This document shows, one piece after another, positions 6,282-7,713 of a stretch of DNA of 7,713 bases (positions are counted from its first letter, which is position 1; each line of letters opens with the position of its first letter). Under the pieces are notes generated by a model. The model ran no database searches, was not told the DNA's origin, and saw only the letters and a program-made list of their open reading frames with translations. Source of the DNA: Prevotella sp. (GTDB lineage: Bacteria > Bacteroidota > Bacteroidia > Bacteroidales > Bacteroidaceae); contig JAJPZD010000027.1 of assembly GCA_021204605.1 (NCBI GenBank), positions 1 through 7,713 on the forward strand. The letters are read 5' to 3'. A program made the translations under genes and the position numbers.

Positions 6282-7713
6282 ATGGCAAGTACACCCGAAT
6301 TCAAGTATGCGCCCATGTTCCAGTTGGGCAAGGATGAGACAGAGTACTATCTTCTGACGAAGGAAGGAGTGACGACAGGCGATTTTGAGGGGCACAAGAT
6401 ATTGAAAGTGTCACCAGAGGCATTGACAGCGTTGGCTAATGCAGCGTTCAGGGATGTGAATTTCCTGCTGCGCCGTTCACATAACGAGCAAGTGGCGAAG
6501 ATACTCGACGACCCGGAGGCGAGCGACAACGACAAGTATGTGGCACTGACATTTTTGCGCAATGCAGAAGTGGCATGTAAAGGCAAGTTGCCATTCTGCC
6601 AGGACACGGGAACAGCGATAGTGCATGCGGAGAAGGGTCAGAATGTTTGGACGGGATTCTGTGATGAGGAGGCAATAGCAAAAGGAGTTTATAAGACATA
6701 TACTGAGGAGAATCTGCGCTACTCACAGAATGCACCGTTAACAATGTACGATGAGATAAACACCCGTTGCAATCTGCCGGCACAGATCGACATAGAGGCG
6801 ACAGAAGGCGACGAGTACCGTTTTTTGTGTGTCGTAAAGGGCGGCGGGTCAGCCAACAAGACATATATCTATCAGGAGAACAAGTCGAGAATACAAAATC
6901 CCGGCACTTTGATACCGTTCCTTGTGGAGCAGATGAAGTCGCTTGGCACGGCAGCCTGCCCACCATATCATATAGCATTCGTAATCGGAGGCACGAGTGC
7001 GGAGAAAAATCTGCTTACTGTCAAGTTGGCATCGACACATTATTATGATAGTCTGCCCACGACAGGCGACGAGACGGGAAGAGCGTTCCGTGACATAGAG
7101 CTTGAGAAACAACTTCTTGAGGAGGCGTTCAAGATTGGATTGGGAGCACAGTTCGGTGGCAAATACTTTGCTCATGATGTGAGAGTGATTCGTCTGCCGA
7201 GACATGGAGCATCCTGCCCGATAGGTCTTGGAGTAAGTTGTTCCGCCGATCGCAACATAAAGGCGAAAATCAACGCAGATGGAGTATGGATTGAGAAAAT
7301 GGATGACAATCCGACTTCATTGATACCGGAGAGGTTGCGCAATGCCGGCGAGGACAACGCCATAAAGATAGACCTTGACCGTCCGATGGACGAGATCCGT
7401 GCGGAACTGACAAAATATCCTGTCTCAACACGTGTTAGTCTCAATGGTACGATAATAGTGGCACGCGACATAGCTCACGCCAAGTTGAAGGCACGTCTTG
7501 ACGCTGGACAAGGGCTGCCACAGTATTTCAAAGACCACCCGATACTGTATGCTGGACCGGCAAAGACACCGGAAGGGTTGCCATGCGGTTCTATGGGTCC
7601 GACAACAGCCAACAGAATGGATCCGTACGTTGACGAGTTCCAGCAGAACGGCGCATCGTTGGTGATGATAGCAAAGGGCAACAGGCGGCAGATAGTAACC
7701 GATGCATGCAAGA
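6282..7713 (+). CDS. Class I fumarate hydratase, [4Fe-4S] type (C-terminus outside window)
   Basis: The frame is open for 477 codons from the ATG at 6282 to the right edge. Family members have about 545-550 residues, so roughly 70 are missing. The enzyme interconverts fumarate and malate. In anaerobic Bacteroidales it works mainly in the reductive direction that feeds fumarate respiration and succinate production. The domain order is the N-terminal FumA alpha part with KLPFCQDTGTA (C106), KGGGSANKT (186-194) and AACPPYH (C226), then RLPRHGASCPIGLGVSCSAD (C312 and C320), then the beta part (from about 376) with NGTIIVARDIAHAKL and AGPAKTPEG...GSMGPTTANRMDPY. Three of these cysteines should bind the oxygen-sensitive cluster: C106, C226 and one of C312/C320. 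An in-frame ATG two codons earlier (6276) is an alternative start; 6282 gives the MASTPEF beginning I expect from relatives. The preceding promoter suggests an independent unit. It is a fumA/fumB-type gene. Confidence 0.95.
   Translation, partial: MASTPEFKYAPMFQLGKDETEYYLLTKEGVTTGDFEGHKILKVSPEALTALANAAFRDVNFLLRRSHNEQVAKILDDPEASDNDKYVALTFLRNAEVACKGKLPFCQDTGTAIVHAEKGQNVWTGFCDEEAIAKGVYKTYTEENLRYSQNAPLTMYDEINTRCNLPAQIDIEATEGDEYRFLCVVKGGGSANKTYIYQENKSRIQNPGTLIPFLVEQMKSLGTAACPPYHIAFVIGGTSAEKNLLTVKLASTHYYDSLPTTGDETGRAFRDIELEKQLLEEAFKIGLGAQFGGKYFAHDVRVIRLPRHGASCPIGLGVSCSADRNIKAKINADGVWIEKMDDNPTSLIPERLRNAGEDNAIKIDLDRPMDEIRAELTKYPVSTRVSLNGTIIVARDIAHAKLKARLDAGQGLPQYFKDHPILYAGPAKTPEGLPCGSMGPTTANRMDPYVDEFQQNGASLVMIAKGNRRQIVTDACK

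Noticed and set aside
6448..6978. Minus-strand 176-codon frame opposite the fumarase gene
   Set aside because: It is antisense to a clearly conserved enzyme, and its Ser/Pro/Arg-rich composition is typical of shadow frames.

Overview
The window looks like chromosomal DNA from a member of the Bacteroidales, most likely Prevotellaceae or a close relative. Three things point there. The start regions carry Bacteroidetes-type promoter elements (TAnnTTTG, in the best case with TTTG about 20 bases upstream) and lack Shine-Dalgarno sequences. There is a secreted BspA-type leucine-rich-repeat protein. The class I fumarase and the phospholipase D-like protein read like Bacteroidales proteins. The genus call is a judgement from sequence style, not a database match.

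Layout from left to right. Bases 1-1738 (minus) hold most of a secreted leucine-rich-repeat protein whose C-terminus lies outside the window. Bases 1739-1992 are its promoter and a long leader. Bases 1993-4262 (minus) hold a compact two-gene operon: an EcoRI-family adenine-specific DNA methyltransferase (3165-4262), followed 8 bases later by a DUF262 (DGQQR) protein with a C-terminal HNH nuclease domain (1993-3156). Bases 4263-4695 contain no confident gene. They hold a perfect inverted repeat against the methyltransferase start, a structured segment with a decayed-looking short reading frame, an isolated promoter-like motif and a probable terminator. Bases 4696-5958 (minus) encode an exported phospholipase D / cardiolipin synthase-like enzyme with two HKD motifs. 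Bases 5959-6281 are a divergent promoter region. From 6282 to the right edge (plus) runs a class I [4Fe-4S] fumarate hydratase, cut off by the window end after 477 codons.

The most interesting part is the two-gene operon. A methyltransferase of the EcoRI family protects DNA by N6-adenine methylation. The usual partner would be a PD-(D/E)XK endonuclease, but here the adjacent gene is a DUF262-HNH protein. That N-terminal domain is best known from modification-dependent or modification-sensing nucleases (GmrSD, SspE, BrxU). The pair is therefore either a restriction-modification system with an unusual nuclease or a system whose nuclease reads the methylation state. The stem-loop at the methyltransferase start offers a possible expression switch. 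The other genes look like surface, envelope and central-metabolism functions, with no visible link to the operon.
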